DNA from: an uncultured Campylobacter sp.
Lineage (GTDB): Bacteria > Campylobacterota > Campylobacteria > Campylobacterales > Campylobacteraceae
Direction of reading: 5' to 3'
Length of the DNA: 15,581 bases
Assembly (NCBI GenBank): GCA_938036585.1
Contig: CALHQN010000212.1
Span: 1-15,581, forward strand
Shown here: positions 13,402 to 15,581 of the stretch, one piece after another
Position numbering within the stretch: position 1 is the first letter of the stretch
Layout of the letters: each line of letters starts with the position of its first letter
Translations under genes and position numbers: made by a program
The notes under the pieces: generated by a model
Seen by the model: only the letters and a program-made list of their open reading frames with translations
Database searches by the model: none
What the model was told of the DNA's origin: nothing

Positions 13402-14409
13402 GTGAATATCGAAAACCTAAGGCGCCTCATCAACGGCGAAGCGCTAAATAAACCAAGCATCAGCGCCGTGGAGGGCTTTGCGTTTGAGAGTAAAAACGTG
13501 CGCCAGGGCTACGCCTACATCGGGCTTGGCGCAGGCGCGGACGAGATAGCCGCGGCCGTCGCAAACGGCGCCTATGCCGTACTCGTCGAGCAAAGATGCG
13601 AGGTCATCGATCCCGAGGTCGCTTTTATCAAAGTCGATAGTCTGAGCGCCGCGCTGATGCGGCTAATGCGCTTTGAGGCTAGTTACAAAAATCTCAAATT
13701 TTGCTCAGTTAATCCCGTACAAAAGGCCCTGCTCGCGCGCATGAGCCTAGGCAAAAACTCTGACGGCAACGTAGCTAGCTTGCTGCCTGAGGATGCGACG
13801 CGGCTTTTTATAAAGATAATGAAAGCGGGCGCGGGGGATCTGTTTTTCACCGACGATCTTAAAATTTTATCCAAGATCGCGCCGCTTTACGACACAGTTT
13901 TTAGCGATGTGGACGCGGTTTGCGCGCAGGGCGGCTCGCTATTTGCCTCTAGCGTCGTTTGCGATGGCGTTTACTATCCAAACTTAAATTTCCCTAAAGT
14001 TTTTACGCACTATCTTTTCGGACTTTTGAGGTATCTGATCCGTGCAGGATTTTCTTTTAAGCTCGGCGACACGCGAAATTTGGGGCACTTTGAGCCTATT
14101 TTTATAAATAAAAATTTTCACGTCGTACCTTTTGGCGCGAGCTCTCAAGCCTTGATCGCTGAGTGCGACGACGAGCTTTTTGATATGGAGGCGGCGTTTC
14201 TAGCGCGAAATTTTAGCGGCGGTATCGAGATCTGCGTGCCGGAGGATTTTGCGGAAAGCGCGGCGGCTACGATGAGATTTAAGGAGCTTGCCGAGCTAAA
14301 AAATCTTTCAAATTTTCACTACGCGCTCGTTAAATGCCAAAAAGAGGAGCTTGAAGCGATGTTAAATTTGAGCTCGCCCGAGCCTGATTTGTTCGGCGAA
14401 ATTTTATAA
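13402..14409 (+). CDS. MurF N-domain-like protein of unknown function, 335 aa
   Basis: The frame begins with GTG at 13402, six bases after the metG stop, with no clear ribosome site, so coupling to metG translation is likely. The first about 80 residues (FAFESKNVRQGYAYIGL, AAAVANGAYAVLVE) resemble the N-terminal substrate-binding domain of Mur ligases such as MurF. No GKT(S/T) P-loop or ligase core follows, so it is not an active ligase. The rest (90-335) is unfamiliar, with a hydrophobic segment VFTHYLFGLLRYLIRAGF and an acidic end. Its place after metG matches Cj0837c of C. jejuni from memory. Cytoplasmic; role unknown, possibly a scaffold or regulator in wall synthesis (guess). Confidence 0.85.
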   Translation: MNIENLRRLINGEALNKPSISAVEGFAFESKNVRQGYAYIGLGAGADEIAAAVANGAYAVLVEQRCEVIDPEVAFIKVDSLSAALMRLMRFEASYKNLKFCSVNPVQKALLARMSLGKNSDGNVASLLPEDATRLFIKIMKAGAGDLFFTDDLKILSKIAPLYDTVFSDVDAVCAQGGSLFASSVVCDGVYYPNLNFPKVFTHYLFGLLRYLIRAGFSFKLGDTRNLGHFEPIFINKNFHVVPFGASSQALIAECDDELFDMEAAFLARNFSGGIEICVPEDFAESAAATMRFKELAELKNLSNFHYALVKCQKEELEAMLNLSSPEPDLFGEIL

Positions 14410-14517
14410 TAATCTCAAATTTAGCGCGTATTTTCGCCTTTATCTGCTACAAATTTGATCTAATTTTTAAACCATTTGCTTACTAGCCGCAAATTTACCG
14501 ATAAATTTAAAGGAAAA

Positions 14518-14748
14518 ATGCGTAAATTAGTAGAGCTTGCCTTGCGAGTTTTTAAGTAAAGCGTCCAAATAGTGCTTCCCTACGAGGCGTGCCGCGGTCG
14601 CTTTGCGCAGGCGGCTGGAGTATCGGCACAGATGCGAGAGAAATTTAAAGTAGGCGTTTTGTTTTCCGTCCTTAAAAGTGGATATTGTCAAAAACACCTT
14701 ACGTCTAAAATTCGTAAAACCGCCACAGCGATCAAATTTGCTAAATAA
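14518..14748 (+). pseudogene. Small ORF interrupted by an in-frame TAA
   Basis: ATG at 14518 follows AAAGGA, a good ribosome site. It encodes MRKLVELALRVFK and then TAA (14557-14559). The same frame continues open for 62 more codons (SVQIVLPYEACRGRFAQAA..., ending KFAK) to a TAA at 14746. This looks like a 76-residue basic protein gene with one nonsense codon. It could also be a real 13-residue peptide followed by chance open sequence. No family recognised. Confidence 0.3.
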
Positions 14749-14778
14749 AAAACGGCGGCATGACGGTTGCCGCGTTTT
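14746..14778 (-). terminator. Intrinsic terminator downstream of queC
   Basis: GCGGCA (14755-14760) pairs with TGCCGC (14768-14773) around a 7-base loop. On the minus strand the stem is followed by CGTTTTTTATTT, a good T-run, which suits queC. On the plus strand it is followed by GTTTT, so it may also stop transcription from the metG side. Confidence 0.65.
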
Positions 14779-14837
14779 GGCGGATAAATTTATTTCGCAT
14801 TAAATTTGCGGATAGGCTATGCCGATTTTTAGAAATT

Positions 14838-15509
14838 TTAATTCAAATTTACGTATTTTATCCTATCTTTTTCGCCCGCAAGCTCAAACCCTCGCAGTCT
14901 CAGACGGCAGCTATCGCATTTGCCGCAAGCCTTGTCTTCGCGCTCGTAGCAGCTCCAGGTTAGCTCTAGCGGCGAGCCAGCCTGGAGCGACTTGCGCACG
15001 ATGTCGGCCTTGCTTAAATTTACCAGCGGCGTGACGATTTGTAGACTAAAACCCTTTGAGGTGCCGGCGTTTACGGCGCTTTCTATCTTGGCGATAAAGT
15101 CCGCCGTGCAGTCAGGGTAGCCCGAGCCGTCCTCCTCGACGATGCCGATGTAAAGCGCCTGCGCGCCCTCTTTTTCGGCTAGTGCGGCGGCGATAGAGAT
15201 AAAGATACCGTTGCGAAACGGCACGTAGGTGCTAGGGGTGTCGGGATTGGCGCCGTCTTTGCGGATGGCTAGGCTCTCGTCCGTTAGTGCGTTGCCGCCG
15301 ATACTTGCTATGAAACTAGCGTCTAAATTTACCTTTTTTAGCGCGCCGATGCGCTCGCAGATCTGCTCAAATGCTAGCTTTTCGCGCTCCATCGTTCGCT
15401 GTCCGTAGTCAAAATGCAGCGCGATGATCTCATAGCCTGCGCGCTTGGCGAGGACGGCGCAGAGGGTGCTGTCCATGCCGCCGCTCATTATGCAAACCGC
15501 TTTTTTCAC
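14838..15509 (-). CDS. queC: 7-cyano-7-deazaguanine (preQ0) synthase
   Basis: QueC converts 7-carboxy-7-deazaguanine to preQ0 using ammonia and ATP, in the queuosine pathway in the cytoplasm. The PP-loop SGGMDS is at residues 9-14. DYGQR (34-38), STYVPFRN (93-100) and DGSGYPDC (127-134) are diagnostic QueC blocks. The zinc site is formed by Cys187, Cys195, Cys198 and Cys201 in the WSCYE and CGKCDSC motifs. It is 223 residues, normal length. The start is GTG at 15509, with AAGGAG (15515-15520) five bases upstream. It follows the 3' end of another minus-strand frame by 12 bp, so it is probably in an operon, and a terminator lies downstream. No queD or queE of the same segment is visible here. 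Confidence 0.96.
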   Translation of the reverse strand: MKKAVCIMSGGMDSTLCAVLAKRAGYEIIALHFDYGQRTMEREKLAFEQICERIGALKKVNLDASFIASIGGNALTDESLAIRKDGANPDTPSTYVPFRNGIFISIAAALAEKEGAQALYIGIVEEDGSGYPDCTADFIAKIESAVNAGTSKGFSLQIVTPLVNLSKADIVRKSLQAGSPLELTWSCYEREDKACGKCDSCRLRLRGFELAGEKDRIKYVNLN

Positions 15510-15521
15510 TTTTTCTCCTTT

Positions 15522-15581
15522 TTAGTCGGCTTGTCTCGCGAGCGCTTTTCCGAGATTTCGCAAAATTTTCGCTCCGCAGGC
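15522..15581 (-). CDS. 3' tail of an unidentified gene upstream of queC
   Basis: Nineteen codons are open from the window edge to TAA at 15522-15524 and read ACGAKILRNLGKALARQAD. The stop lies 12 bp before the queC GTG and just before its ribosome site, the usual operon spacing. Too short to identify. Confidence 0.4.
   Translation of the reverse strand, partial: ACGAKILRNLGKALARQAD

Larger units (their letters stand above)
14410..14837. other. 428-bp region between convergent operons
   Basis: It contains a small broken ORF (14518-14748) and a terminator (about 14746-14778), with many AAATTT words elsewhere. Segments 14410-14517 and 14779-14837 show nothing further that I can name. Confidence 0.6.

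Noticed and set aside
1582..15509. queD and queC in the same window as one queuosine operon
   Set aside because: They lie on opposite sides of the compositional break, 12 kb apart, on different strands and in different organism-like contexts.

Overview
The window looks like two unrelated bacterial segments joined near position 7950. Segment A (about 1-7800) is moderately GC-rich. Its gene content and protein styles suggest a betaproteobacterium, perhaps of the Nitrosomonadales/Gallionellales kind (inference). Segment B (about 7954-15581) is a Campylobacter-type locus. It is rich in the word AAATTT, and its gene order (slt remnant, opposite-strand lipoprotein, mobB, fbp, small Cys protein, metG, MurF-N-like protein) matches, from memory, the C. 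jejuni block Cj0843c to Cj0837c. The fairly high GC for the genus recalls species such as C. gracilis. The junction coincides with the 5' loss of the slt gene, so a chimeric assembly is the simplest reading. A real transfer cannot be excluded from sequence alone.

Segment A, left to right: a lysC 5' part that runs off the left edge and loses family similarity in its last codons (minus strand); a radical SAM protein (minus); queD (plus), divergent from it; a CysH-like PP-loop protein (minus) whose stop overlaps that of queD; a divergent tRNA-Thr(UGU) with its own promoter (minus); about 330 bp with short repeats and a doubtful small ORF; a secreted proline-rich DUF4124-like protein (minus); a candidate plus-strand small RNA ending in a strong intrinsic terminator; a DUF697-like membrane protein and an SH3b-domain exported protein, probably one operon (minus); and a macrodomain ADP-ribosyl hydrolase (minus).

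Segment B: a degraded 3' remnant of a lytic transglycosylase gene containing a 17-bp perfect hairpin; an unidentified protein and a lipoprotein (minus, probable operon); then a tight plus-strand operon of mobB, fbp, a small four-Cys protein, metG and a MurF-N-like protein. After a 428-bp gap with a broken small ORF and a terminator comes queC (minus), preceded by the 3' tail of another minus-strand gene at the window edge.

I see no CRISPR array, IS element or phage module. The best candidates for something undescribed are the small RNA at 4439-4533, the odd tRNA-Thr, the radical SAM/QueD/PP-loop cluster, and the unidentified gene next to the slt remnant.
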